The notes: generated by a model not told the origin, from the sequence alone. A stretch of 64,000 bases of DNA from Neckera pumila (GCA_963969595.1 OZ018408.1:43711022-43775021); one strand, 5' to 3'; numbered from the stretch's first letter, positions 11,440 through 22,715 are shown. Translations and numbers: made by a program.

Positions 11440-12510
11440 ATGTACAATCGGGTACAATAATCTTACAAACTGCCTATTTCTGCTGTTCAAAGATATCTGC
11501 ACCACATAGAGATATCTATTTTACAAAGTTTGGTTATATTGTACCTCACATTGTATAGTAAACTAACCCATTGTGGTCAAACTTTGGAGTCTACCCGCAT
11601 TCCATTGCTGAAAGTTTTCAACTTTTTTCCCACATGAAGACAAGTGAGAGAAATAGTGAGAGCAATTGAAATTATATTTTTCAAACAAAGTATGAATTTG
11701 TTATAGATTTTTGAAGTGATCTGTCCAAAAGAGTCAATAAACTGACTACCCTATAACCAACAAAAATTGTATCCAATATGCTCTTCTTAATCACCTAAAT
11801 GGTTACAATATTTTCTAATGTAGAAGGCCATGAAAAGTCACTTTCTACAATGATTTACATTGAAAAAGTAGGTGTTCCTAATGAGGTCACCAATCACTCC
11901 ATTGGTGTTAGGTTAGACATTGATTGTGGCCAAAAAAACTGTCATGGGGTCATTAGGTGTCCACTATGGGTCATTTTACCACAATGGGCTGGTTTACCTT
12001 ATTGTATTGAAACACATTGTACTATACTGAAACATTTGAATGACTCAAATAGACAGTTTGTAAAATTATTGTCCTCGATTGTACATAGCAAATGCTAAAT
12101 GATAAGAGCACTTGTCTTCAATCTTTATTTTAACATGGCAAAAAATCCCATGCAGTAGCAAGCAATAATTTGCCAGTGAAGAGCATAAGCAAACAACCAA
12201 TGAAGAAGTTGAATTTTTTTGCAATCCCAATCAAGCATACCAAATTTCACTTTCAAAAAATAAAAACTCCATTTCTAGTGAATTATTTCATTTAATATTG
12301 ATGATAATTTCTTCAACAAGCATCTCCAAAAAAGTTTTAGAAATCACTGTTGGAGTGATAATACCCAAACTTTGTAAAATGGATATCTCTATATTTTAAC
12401 TAGATTTGGCAAAAGCAATTGTACCACCATGCTCAAATGTACAAAGTTTTTTGAATGGCACAATAGGCAGTTTGTAAGATTATTGGACCCGCCTGTACAC
12501 AACAATTCTA
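11440..12510. mobile_element. Element with long terminal inverted repeats (MULE-like or foldback)
   Basis: AATCTTACAAACTGCCTAT and ATCTATTTTACAAAGTTTGG at 11460-11560 recur in reverse complement at about 12370-12490 (CCAAACTTTGTAAAATGGAT, ATAGGCAGTTTGTAAGATT). The arms are over 100 bp with indels. A third copy of the terminus, inverted, lies at about 12050-12105. Long inverted repeats suggest a non-autonomous Mutator-like element. No transposase seen. The interior is related to 1-380. Confidence 0.5.
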
Positions 12511-13150
12511 AATCCTATCTCTATTACAAATGCGACTGTTGTTGCTATAGCAAGTGCATCCAACACCTAAAGTAATTTTCTGTGGTTTACAATGACAAAG
12601 AATACAACAACCCGAAAATTCCAATGTTCCAACTTCAGGTCTCTTGTCCCACTCCCCTCTCAAATGAGACCTAGAACATTGTACTATTCCCAGCATGCGA
12701 TTGAACAATTATTTATCCCTTCTACACATAAAAGCACTCAAGAATGCTAATTCTGCAAGATTTTTATAACATCACCTGCTGCCTGGTACAAATACTGATG
12801 TATTAAGAACGTGGGATTCCTCTTGAAACCTTGAATTCTCGACGCCCTTCATTACCTCTTTATCGTCAGTGGCAAGTTCTTGAGAAAGAAAAAAGGAAAT
12901 AATACAGATTGAATTTACCAACAGTCAAACAAGTGAAACAAGTGAATCTTAGCAGTGCAATTGCAATTTCTTCACAAGGCATGAACCCAAGAAACTTCCC
13001 AGACCCCAATGATCAATTTATTCTCAAGGGAACTAATGCATCATTGAGTTTGCCATGATACTTACAACGACGCTCCCATATCGGCTCAGCTAGAAATCAA
13101 TCAAGAGGATACTCTAAAAATTTGTAAAACTCGCATGTGCAAGTAATGGG

Positions 13151-15127
13151 CTATACAGAACGTTTATCATATACAAAGGGAGGGAAGCTTACTCCAGCGC
13201 GCATTACTGTACTCAGGATGTTGCATTCATCATCAACAAGAGAATAGGATAATGATCTGGAGCGAGCTCTTACAACATCCATGACTGTCTTAGGAAAGCT
13301 TCGAGCCCTCACTGGGGAGGCTTCTACTCTCTGGCGTTTCTGGTGTCCACACAGCTCTTCAGCATTGTGAACTCGTTTTAAGGATTCTGAGGGAGAGTTT
13401 GTGTCCCCGTTGCTTCTTGGCATCTGCTCCGAGTTTGAGGGTGTCCGCTCAGTCCCGAGGTCGACTAAAGGCTGAGCTTTCTCTGATAACCCTGAACCAC
13501 TATGGACTTCTACAAGAGGGATATCTCTGGAACTTTGATGTTCTGGTTGCTGGTTGTGCTCTGTCGACCTAGAGTCCCTTGAGTCATCAATTGGCAGTGG
13601 AGAGTCACTAGGAAGAAGCTCGTCCTCTCCTCTCTCTCGCGACGTTAGCTCCCATGTGAGTTCAATTTTAACAATATTTACGGCAGGGGCATCCTTAACT
13701 AATTCATCTCGTCCATGTCCTTGCTGTGTTAGGTAGGGCTCCTCTGTGTCAACCCTTTCCTCATCTACGGCGGCAGGGTTATCGATGATCTCATTCCTTC
13801 CCTCTGCCAATTGCATGTGCTGCACGGGCTCCTCTGTGTCAACCCTTTCCTCATCTACGGCGGCAGGGTTATCAATAATCTCATTCCTTCCCTCTGCCAA
13901 TTGCATGTGCTGCACGGGCTCCTCTGTGTCAACCCTTTCCTCATCTACGGTGGCAAGGTTATCAATAATCTCATTCCTTTCCTCTGCCAATTGCATGTGC
14001 TGCACGGGCTCCTGCAGAAACGACATCCGACTTCCAGTCACATTCATTATAATATATAAGACCCTAACAGACCAATGATTCATCGTTTGAGAATGAACAT
14101 TTCCAATTAATCATATGATGAAAATAATAGAATTCAGATGAGACCATATATTATATCACCAAAATCAGTGAAGGCCATTTCATATGTTGGTCAAACAGAT
14201 TAAAAATATTCGGAGGAAAAAGTAACTCTCGTATGACCTACTCAAAACTACTACAAAAACATGAAACCCGATTTAGACCTGGTCCTTTGGGGGATAATGA
14301 CTGCCTTCGTTCATCATGGACTACAACGTCTTCGTGGAGAATGGCTGTTCAAAATTGATTCTTGAGAATAGAATTCTGCAACGATGGTATAACATAGGGC
14401 AGGAGGAACATGTTCGCAGTACCTGAATTTGACTGAGAGACTCAAATGGCTGAGTCTCAACAGCTGGTTGCGTGAAGGGCTGCATACACGATTCCGCCAA
14501 AAGATCAGGAGCCTCGATCACAGCGTTTTCTGGAATCGGGAAAAGCAATGGTAAATTGCATCTCGGCAGAGTTTGAAACTCCGCTTCTGGAATCGTCTCC
14601 CGCCTGAGAATCTGCTGCTCTACATCCTCCGACGCCGTGAATTGAAAATCCATGACTCCTGCGGCGGGCTGCGTGAGGAAGTCCGCACTCGTCCCTAAAT
14701 TTGCCTCAGGATCGAGCTGTTCTATCTGTCCCTGCCAATCTTGACTGGGACTCTGCGAGCGATCGCTCTCGAATGCTGCAACATAACTATCCTCCTTCTC
14801 CACTCCGTCATCATTCCCCTCACCACCTACATTCGCCTGCTGCGGGCTGCTCGCCGGAGAAATAAATTCCACTGGCTCCTGTGTAAACCCTAAGTCGCCG
14901 TCGGACTCCGAAGATTCCGACCTCTCGTCCCCTTCGTCATGCCTTGGCGGATTCGGAAGGTGAAAGCCGACATTCAGGCTGGGAGTCTCGTCCAAACTGT
15001 AGTGGACATTGCGCTCCCACCCTCCGCGAAGATTAGCTAGCACCTCCTCGTTGGACACGGGGATGTGGCATTGCGATTTATTCGACGTCCTCACGGGTGT
15101 ATCAGCCATTGTTGTTGTTCTCCACAA
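13151..15127 (-). CDS. Unrecognised acidic SQ/TQ-rich protein with 30-residue tandem repeats
   Basis: Exon 1 is 15127-14423 (235 codons; start M at 15127 or MADTP at 15109), then a GT/AG intron in phase 0, exon 2 from 14011. Exon 2 either reads to a stop at 13151 (C-terminus GVSFPPFVYDKRSV) or splices at 13193 (GGA|GTAAGC) to a 24-nt exon 13089-13066 (LSRYGSVV), with further exons uncertain. The protein is rich in Asp/Glu/Ser/Pro with eight SQ/TQ dipeptides (for example SQSPSQDW, FTQPAVETQPFESLSQ), a pattern known from ATM/ATR targets. Three near-identical 30-residue repeats (EEPVQHMQLAEGRNEIIDN...) plus a degenerate fourth start exon 2. A basic region KRQRVEASPVRAR near the C-terminus resembles a nuclear signal. 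No family recognised; a nuclear scaffold role is inference only. Confidence 0.6.
13742..14011 (-). repeat. 90-bp tandem repeat, 3 copies, in-frame in exon 2
   Basis: Three copies of a 90-bp unit begin at about 13832, 13922 and 14011 reading leftwards and differ by few bases, so the expansion is recent. Each encodes 30 residues. A degenerate protein-level fourth copy follows (EEPYLTQQGHGRDELVKD). The frame stays open because 90 is divisible by 3. Confidence 0.9.
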
Positions 15128-15570
15128 TCATGGAAATTCTATCACCGGAAATATGGATGCTTCCGCAATTGCAAACGTGAAGAGTTGCAATGCGAAGAAG
15201 GCAGCCACACGGTCCATACTTTCGACGCCCCTTCGATTTTCCGTCACTACATTCGAGATTCCAATGGTGCCGAAATTCAAATCGCCATAGCCTCTGATTG
15301 TGTACTACCGCTGACTGAAACTAAAATTCTTTTTCAATCAAACTGTCGGTCGGAGGAGCAATTGCTGCGGGCGTCGAATCCCGCCCTTGCGACAAAGCTC
15401 GTTCGGAGTCAATGCAGGAGCACTGAAACCCTAAAGCAACTCCATTGAAGGAGGACGACCGTTCTTACTAGCACTTGAGATGCTTTAGAGTTTGGAGCCG
15501 GAGCGCCAAACTAGGGCCCGATAAACCTCGAATCGGGTCAGCCTTCCGTCCAGCCCCAGCCCAAGTATAA
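15128..15570. promoter_or_regulatory. Probable promoter of the SQ/TQ-rich protein gene (minus strand)
   Basis: Single-copy-looking, GC-richer DNA directly upstream of the minus-strand start. A plus-strand open frame here (15065-15448) overlaps the gene's N-terminus antisense and has no recognisable motif. No TATA box assigned. Confidence 0.35.
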
Positions 15571-15749
15571 ACTTAAGCTTACTGGAGAAGCTTCCAGGAA
15601 GCTTACTAGAGAAGCTTCTAGGTAAGCTTACTGGAGAAGCTTCTAGGTAAGCTTACTGGAGAAGCTTCTAGGTAAGCTTACTGGAGAAGCTTCTAGGTAA
15701 GCTTACTGGAGAAGCTTCCAGGTAAGCTTACTGGACAAGCTTCCAAGTA
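15571..15749. repeat. 25-bp minisatellite, about 7 copies, with paired HindIII sites
   Basis: Unit GGTAAGCTTACTGGAGAAGC followed by TTCTA, repeated at 25-bp spacing from about 15571. Each unit has two AAGCTT sites and a short internal dyad. Edge units differ by a few bases. Confidence 0.9.
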
Positions 15750-16110
15750 GTGCAAATTTTGCAGTATGGTAACGTCACTGGCGAGCATGGTCTGGGAAAT
15801 TTCTGAGGTTTATCAGTTAGTTTCCTCTAATTTCTATACTGAACCGGTTTTTCAAGTAATGAGTCCGGTTATTTTCTCTCTTTTCTACTCAAAAACAGAA
15901 GTTTTAGAACTTTTTCACCGGTTTTTTAGCCGATGTTTTCAAATCACAACCGGGTTTTTTTCAATTCAACCGGCTAACTTTGAACTAGCTGCCGGTTCTT
16001 CCCGAACCTTGCTAGCGAGGCCGTTGGCCGAACTATGCTACAGAATCCGTACTAATTGGAAGCTTCTCTGGCGTTAAGAGCTAAAGGAATTATAGAATCG
16101 GCTACCCTTG
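15750..16110. other. CCGGTT-rich segment upstream of the minisatellite
   Basis: CCGGTT, its complement or CCGG variants occur about 7 times in about 180 bp (15842-16000), for example GAACCGGTTTT, GTCCGGTTATT, CACCGGTTTTT, CAACCGGG, CAACCGGC and TGCCGGTTC. The open frame 15766-16077 is probably incidental. Could be a transcription-factor site cluster or a degenerate repeat. Confidence 0.4.
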
Positions 16111-16638
16111 ACGATTTTGCTATCGAATTGGTCACACTCCTCCTTGTAACGCATTTTACATTTTATGCGTGTCGTGAAATGGGTGGAATCAGATACCAAA
16201 GTTTTTAGAGTAGGCCTAAATGCAATTTGAATGAAGGACTCGGCTGAAGAACTAGTCCAAAAAAATTATCTGTTTCCTAGATGAATAGGAATATTCTTTG
16301 TTTTTTATAAGACCCCTTAAAGCCATTCATCAAATTTTTTTGTTCTTCATAGCGTTTCAACATAACTATTTTGAGGGGAGGGGGGGATTTTGTATAGGGT
16401 AATGCATTAACCAAATAAGGTGTTCCAAATATAAAGGTGAAACCTAAAGGTGGCCGGCAACTTATTTGGAAGATGCCCAAGAAGAAGTGGCCATCACAAG
16501 GTAAATTTCCTTGCTTGAGGTGTCTTCAAAAACATAAAGTGCCTTGCTTCTTGGAAGATTTGCGTAAAATCATTGTTTTTTGCATTTGAGTGCCAAATGA
16601 ATGGAGTATAAAAGCCTGATGGATTTATGAAGCCAAAT

Positions 16639-17690
16639 TTAACCCCTAAAGGACCATTGTCGGTTTGGCAAACATTTGGAATTTCAAGCAGGTACTTATA
16701 GGTTGAAATTTTGTCGTGATCTTTGAAATTATTTTTTGAAGCCATAGAAAAACTAGTAAGCTCTGTGGGAATATAATTTTATTCACAATCAATGCCCGGG
16801 AAAAAAGGTTATGACCAAATAAGCTCAAAACAGGGGATGGCGGGCAACCCGGGCAACTAAAAAAAATGGACAAAAATTTTATTTTTTTTTTTAATTTTTT
16901 TTTTCTCATAGATTATATTTTTGTCTATTAAAAAAAAAGATTCATTTCATTTGGATTTGTTATGAGAAAGTTATGGACATTCTTGTTTTTTGGGCAGTTA
17001 GAGCATCTTTTTGAAAAAAATAACTTCTAGGATGCAATTCTGAGTGCAATTTTTCAAATTTTTCAGTTTTGTTTTTTTGCATGGTTTATATTATTTGCTA
17101 GAACAATCTCACCATTGGGATTAGTACATTTTAATTCCATTTAAAATATATGAATATTTTGGATTTTCCTTCTATCTCGTAACTACTTCTACTTAACAAT
17201 TTTTTAAAGAATGATAATTAAGTTTTTTTGGTTTTTTTTTCCTAGACTCTCAACTCAATTCTCCACTACAAAAATTTAAAGCTCAAAACTCTGTAGTGCA
17301 AAATTTTAAGTTACAAATGTTCAAAATCAAAAAATCTAGTTTCGCAATGTGCTGAAAAACTTGTTTTTTTCACTTTAAACGCAGATATCTTGCAATTTGT
17401 GCGGTCAAAAATTCTGAAATTTTTTCCACACACTCTCATACTAGTTAGATGTAAGACTTTATACTAGTTAGGTGTAAGAATTTTTTCCACACACTCTTAT
17501 ACTAGTTAGATGTAAGACTTCATACTAGTTAGGTGTAAGAATTTTTTCCACACACTCTCATACTAGTTAGATGTAAGACTTCATACTAGTTAGGTGTAAG
17601 AATTTTTTCCACACACTCTCATACTAGTTAGATGTAAGACTTTATACTAGTTAGGTGTAAGAATTTTTTCCACACACTCTCATACTAGTC
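16639..17690 (-). mobile_element. Long TTAA element (inverted copy), end extended by a tandem array
   Basis: Starts TTAACCCCTAAAGGACCATT at 16639 and is collinear with the complete copy 45158-46070 through CATAACTTT-type, GAGCATCTTTTTGAA, CAATCTCACCATTGGGATTAG, CTCAATTCTCCAC and TTGCAATTTGTGCGGTCAAA. Instead of finishing in CTTTAGGGGTTAA it enters a 61-bp tandem array and breaks off. Confidence 0.8.
17420..17690. repeat. 61-bp tandem array, 4 full copies plus a partial
   Basis: TTTTTTCCACACACTCTCAT recurs at 17420, 17481, 17542, 17603 and 17664, always followed by ACTAGTTAGATGTAAGACTT and a second ACTAGTTAGGTGTAAGAA. The unit arose from the subterminal part of the host TTAA element (TTTCCACACATTCTCATACTAG in other copies). 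Confidence 0.95.
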
Positions 17691-17884
17691 ATGTTTTTTG
17701 GACCTTTGTGGAATTAGTTATGAATTTTGAAGTTGGAATCAATGAAGTGTCCAACCCAAAAAACTTCATATATTCATTGTTGATACATTGAAGAAATTTA
17801 AATGTACCTTAGTGCTAGAGAGTACTTTTAGAGTTTTGGATGCTTTATGGACCTCCTACCATAAATGAAATAAACAAGTGTAAG

Positions 17885-18165
17885 GCAGGGCTCTTTTTTT
17901 AGCTTTTCGGTGCCAAATCGCACCAGAAAAGAACACTTTGGCTAAAAAAGGCAACAAACTATGAAATTTCTTGCTTGGAAACTTTGATTTAAAAAGAAAT
18001 CTTGGATAAAATTGTCAAATTATGGATGAAAACAAAATCATGGACACGTGATATGTATTGATGTGATATTTTCTATCCAATATGTGGATGAATGTTGAAA
18101 TTTGGAACACCACTATAATATTTTATATTGCCACTTTGGCACTTCATGAAAAATGAACAAAAAAA
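17885..18165. repeat. Dispersed repeat X, diverged copy
   Basis: Shares AGGGCTCTTTTTTTAGC-like start, GGTGCCAAATCGCACCA-like, ATTGTCAAATTATGGATGA, TGGATGAATGTTGAAAT and CACTTTGGCACTTCATGAAA-like blocks with 5540-5830 and 33718-34002. Confidence 0.4.
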
Positions 18166-18771
18166 ACTTGGTGTAAAGTAAAAACTTAATTGCAATTGGT
18201 TGACTCATGATTAATTTAGATTTTAGTATCATGACCAAGCTATGTGACAGTTTCAAGGCCTAGGGAGTTCCACTTTGAAAATTCATAGCAATTTTTTTTT
18301 TTAAATTCACGATTTAATTTCTATTACTACGAAATGATTTTTTCTAGAAAACAGGTGCCTCCAACTACGTTGAATTGCTTCTTTTGACGAAATCTGACAA
18401 TTTGTAGTCCCCACGGAATGGTTTCTTCTTCCACTGCATGATCCTGAATGGAGGAAGTCTATCCAGTTCTACAACTCGTGGACGTCAACAAACAAACCAA
18501 AGCCCAAAAGCTTTCTTCTTTGAGATCAAGCTCATCTCTCTCACCTCAACTAAGCTCAATTTCAACCTCACCCTGCTTTCTCCCAGAATTTCCAGCCATG
18601 GATTCTTCATGACCCACAAGCAGTGAATGACTTGATTCATTTCAGTCCAACTCTTTGTTGCATTCAATCTCCTCCCATGCATATCCATCCGATCCGAGGT
18701 GTGTCATTCACATTTCTCACAGGTAGAATTGAAGCTGTCTGCATCTGTGACGACATCAGTTCTGTTCAACA
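18166..18771. promoter_or_regulatory. Upstream and 5' UTR region of the DUF1499 gene
   Basis: Positional assignment. From about 18420 the sequence is less AT-rich and CT-rich (CTCATCTCTCTCACCTCAAC, CTCCTCCCATGCATATCC), as in plant leaders. No definite TATA box. Confidence 0.35.
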
Positions 18772-21700
18772 ATGGCGGTAGCTGCACAAGCTTCTGTGTG
18801 GCAGCGCCACCATCGCCAGCAGAGAATCACAAGCTCCACCAGTGGGACAATTGTGAATTCGGAAAGGTCAGCAGCAGAGAGGGTGAGTGTTTTGGTATCC
18901 AGTGTGGTGAGTGTGAGTGTGAGCTTGAGCTTGAGTTTGAGCTGTTTGCAAGGGTGTGCTGTAGCGGCAGAGTTGAGGAGGAGTGATGATGGTGTTCCAT
19001 TTAGTTGGTTTCCGTGGGAGCAAGGGACGCCGAAGCAAGAGGAGCCGAAACAGGGGACCTGCTCGACTTGCATTGGCGTCGTGGACGATACGTTGGGCTC
19101 GTGTAGTGCCATTGTTAATTGCGTCTCCTCGTTTGACGACAGGTGGGGAAAGTCCTCTTGACAGCCTAGCTTTCTGGAGGAATTTGCGGTGAATTTTTGT
19201 ACCAATTTTGTTTGGGGGTTCGGATGATGCGCAATTTGAGATGCATTTCTGGAACAATATGTGACGATTTCTTTTAGGTTAAGGTGATGCGCAATGGGAG
19301 ATCTGTTCGTGTTTTAGGTTAACAATGCGAGATCTATGCAGTTTTGTAACAATTTTTCTAACGAATTGTTTTAGGTTGAAGTGATGCGCAATGTGAGATG
19401 TATGCATTTTTGTGATAATCTGTTTGGGGCTAGGGTGGTGTGCAATGTGAGCTGCAGTTCTTATTGGTTTGTTTTAGGTTTGGGGATGTGCAATGTGAGA
19501 TGCATTTTGGTGACAATTTGTAGCGACTTATTTTAGGTTAAGGTGATGCGCAATGTGAGATGTGTGGATTTTTGTGATAATCTGTTTTTGGCCTTGGTGG
19601 TGTGCAATTTGAGTTCATTTTGTAACAATTTGTTCTATGTTAAGGTGGTGTGGAATGTGAGTTGCATTTGTGTAAGAAATTGTTGCATTAACAAAAGTTA
19701 CATTAGCAGTTAATGTGAGGTGTTTTGAGTGAGTTGCTACTGAGAAAACAATGTCAAGAGTGACGCTTCTAAATGTACTGGGACAGAGCCTCATGTACTG
19801 AAGCTGCTTGTTTTAGGTTAGGAAGAGCAGTGTGCGATGTGAGCTGCACTTTGATAACAGTTTGTTTTAGGTTAGGATGATGTGTTATCTGAAGCGCTTG
19901 TTTGTAAAAATTTGCTTTAGGTTTTGGTGATGTGCAATGTGTGCATTTTCGGAAGAAGCCCGTTTTGGGTTAGGATGATATGCAATCTAAAAGTTCCATG
20001 TTTGTAACGACTTGTTTCAGGTTACGATGATGTGAACTCTGCTCTTGTAATGATTTGTTTTAGGCTAGAGTGACGTGCAAATTCAGCTGCATTTTGGGAA
20101 AATTTTGTTTTCGGTTTGGGTGATGGGCAGTGTAAGCTGCAGTTCTGTAACAATTTCTTTTAGGCTAGGGTGATGTGCATTGTGGACTGTTTTTTGGTAA
20201 TAATTTCTTTTAGGTTAGTGATGTGCAATCTGAGGTACAATTTGCTAACAAATTGCTGTAGGTTAAATTGATGATCAATCTTTTCAAGGAATGTGGTTTT
20301 GATGTAATCTTTTGTTGTCTTGTTGTAAACCTTTAATGCTAAATATTTCTTGTGCTCAGGCCGAACTTCTTTATTGCACCTTGGGAATTTCCAGGAGGAC
20401 TGAAGACTGCTGTTAGTAATCTTCAGGAAGCTTTACAGCGTACAGGAGCTTCCATTAAGGAAACGAGTGAGAGGTACGAATACTGCTGATGGATACAACC
20501 GAAACTCATGTTTGAGTCTTTCTCAAGGAGTGATGACCCTTAATTACGTTGTCGAGTTTGAAGGACAGCAATTTGTTTGTCAAGGACTGTCAATTGGTCA
20601 TTGATACTTCGACATGGATTCTTTGCAACATTTTTATGTTAATATGAAGTCTGTAACTTTTGAGGGTTCGTATCTCCGTGAGGTAAATGAGTTTCAAAAT
20701 ACAGCACCTAACACCTTGGCTCAAGTAAGAATCAAGATATTTAACATGCCGCAATCCTTTCTTTCACACGCATCCTCTTACGTCTTGAGTTCAAGAAATT
20801 TGGAGAAGGAAGCCCTTTACCTCAATCAAATCATTAGTTCTCTCAAAACAGCTCCTAGATTGACCACATTAATCGAGTCCAAATCATATCGTGTTTTTTA
20901 TGTGTTGTTAGATGAACATAAAGATGGGTGCACTCATAGAAACAGTTGAGAATGTTATGAATTCACCATGTCCTTGAAACGCAGATACATTTATGCGGTT
21001 TTCACAGGAGAGGATGGTGTTAGCGATGACGTAGAGTTCCTATTCAGTGATCCCACTGAGGATGCCACTGTGAATGTGAGGTCTGCATCTCGTGCTACGA
21101 ATTACAAAGACAGTGGCAGGAATGGCAAACGACTGGAGGCTCTGCGTATGGAACTTGGTTGGGAGCAGGTTTTTCTCATTACTTATATGATGTCATTTCT
21201 TTCACAGCAGAATTTTTTTCGTCAGATCTGTACCATAGTTTGAATTCTTGTGTTTTATCTGTCATTGACAAGTAGAACGCCCAAACTCCGAGTGGGGTCA
21301 CTTACACAAGGCTGGGAAACTGACTAGTACACCATTTCTGTAAAAGTGGGTAAACAGTCTAGATATGATGTGTTTGCTATTGACAGTAACTTGTCTTGAG
21401 TCTTTAATACCTTTAGTCAGTTTCTCAACTGCCAGGGATGTCAATCTTTATAACTTCATGCCAAGTCCACACATACAAAAGAGCCGAATAAATAGTGAAG
21501 AAGTGAAAATCTATTTTTGCAAACTGGGGGAGACAAGAAACTACGTGTAACGTTACCTTTGTTGACTACCTAATCATAATCGCTTCACAAGTTAGAGTTT
21601 TAATTTGTAAACACCAGTTCATGGTACACCATGAGCTGCTACCTTGGAGTGGAATACCAGATTGGTTGTAAATAACAAACGCCACTGTTCTTGAACATGT

Positions 21701-22087
21701 CAACTCAAATTAGTAAATTGTTTTTTACAACGTCTTACTTGTGAATACCAGTTGATTTCTGTGTGGCTAGGCCCTCAATCAGTTTCTACTTGAAGAATCC
21801 TGCCAAAGACTAACTAAAACCTTGCAAACAGTGTTAAATTTGTAATCTCTGTCTCGCCAATTACCAAGATCAGAATCCTGGGTGGCCCTGACATGAGCTT
21901 GGAAAGCTTGATTTTTTCATATGGTAGGCCAAGTTATAATGCTTACAGAGACTGCGTTGCACAGGTGCCAATCCTGAGGAACCGGCAGCGACGGCTCTTC
22001 TTTATCGAGTCCCCGTGGGACACATTTGGGCCGGAGCCACCTCCCACTTTTGACTACAAAGGTGGAGTAGAGTTTGTTCCAGACTAA
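18772..22087 (+). CDS. DUF1499 family protein, probably thylakoid-lumen targeted (4 exons, 263 aa)
   Basis: Exons: 18772-19142, 20360-20473, 20985-21168, 21965-22087, all GT/AG with matching phases; 792-nt CDS ending TAA. Residues 1-37 are basic and Ser-rich. A hydrophobic Val/Ser/Leu stretch at about 38-60 leads to CAVAA, resembling a bipartite thylakoid-lumen presequence with an AxA cleavage site. Then come CSTCIGVVDDTLGSC, APWEFPGGLKTAVSNLQEAL, YIYAVFTGEDGVSDDVEFLF, VRSASRATNYKDSGRNGKRL and the C-terminal PILRNRQRRLFFIESPWDTF block. This order is that of plant DUF1499 proteins (family known from memory; molecular function unknown). Unusual: the signal stretch is encoded by GTGAGT/GAGCTT-like repeats containing several donor-like GTGAGT strings, and intron 1 is a long degenerate tandem array. 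Confidence 0.88.
19200..20285 (+). repeat. Degenerate tandem array, about 19 units, filling intron 1
   Basis: The approximate unit TTTTAGGTTAAGGTGATGYG, CAATGTGAG, TGCATTTT, GTAACAATTTG recurs every 40-60 bp, with cores near 19272, 19311, 19368, 19430, 19475, 19531, 19590, 19630, 19810, 19863, 19913, 19964, 20015, 20056, 20105, 20155, 20207 and 20258. Units differ strongly, so the array is old. It ends shortly before the exon 2 acceptor at 20358-20359. Confidence 0.85.
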
Positions 22088-22298
22088 GACATGGTCCGAG
22101 AAAGTGGCTGTCACAGCTCCTGCATTGTAGAAGGGATCACCATTATTCCAAACCAGGTAACCACCACAAATGCCGTCCTCTGATGTCTTTTGAAATAGTT
22201 TTTAACTAGATTTTTTCTCTATGCCTGGTAGGATAGACATGATCTCTGAATTATTTTAACTGTAAATGTATATTAATATCAGCATTGTAATTATATCC

Positions 22299-22715
22299 AT
22301 GGTCTTGGTTTTTTGAATTCTTAAACTTTCTTGGCTGTATCAATATCTGCTGGGTAGTATGTTGGATATTGATTCTGGGGAGCATTGTTCTTTCTACTGC
22401 TTGAGAAATTTTATACGCAGAAACATTTGCATGTTACTCGTGGACATTGGCCCTCTTGAACGTCACATCCTGATCTTGGTTTCTGAAGTTTTTAAATTGT
22501 TCTGGCTGTATCAATACCTGCTAGATAGTATGTTGGATAATTGCTTCTGGGGGAGCATTATTCACTATTGCTTTTGAAAATTTCTACACGGAAACATCGG
22601 CATGTTAATGTACTGGATGTTGGCTCTCCTGAACGTTACATCCATGATCTGGGTTTTGGAATTATTTTAAAAAATTTTGCTGCATCAATATCCGCTAGAT
22701 AATGTAATTCTGGAG
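22299..22715 (+). repeat. 171-175-bp tandem repeat, about 2.4 copies, after the DUF1499 gene
   Basis: GGCTGTATCAATATCTGCTG (22333), GGCTGTATCAATACCTGCTA (22504) and CTGCATCAATATCCGCTAGA (about 22680) head successive units. Each continues with TAGTATGTTGGATA, TTCTGGGG, GCATT, GAACGTYACATCC and TGATCTKGGTTT. Probably 3' flanking, not coding. Confidence 0.85.

Noticed and set aside
13746..14078. Plus-strand frame with Ser/Leu/Cys-rich repeats
   Set aside because: Antisense shadow of the 90-bp coding repeat of the minus-strand gene.
17420..17690. CRISPR-like array
   Set aside because: Units are contiguous near-identical tandem repeats without unique spacers, in a plant nuclear context.
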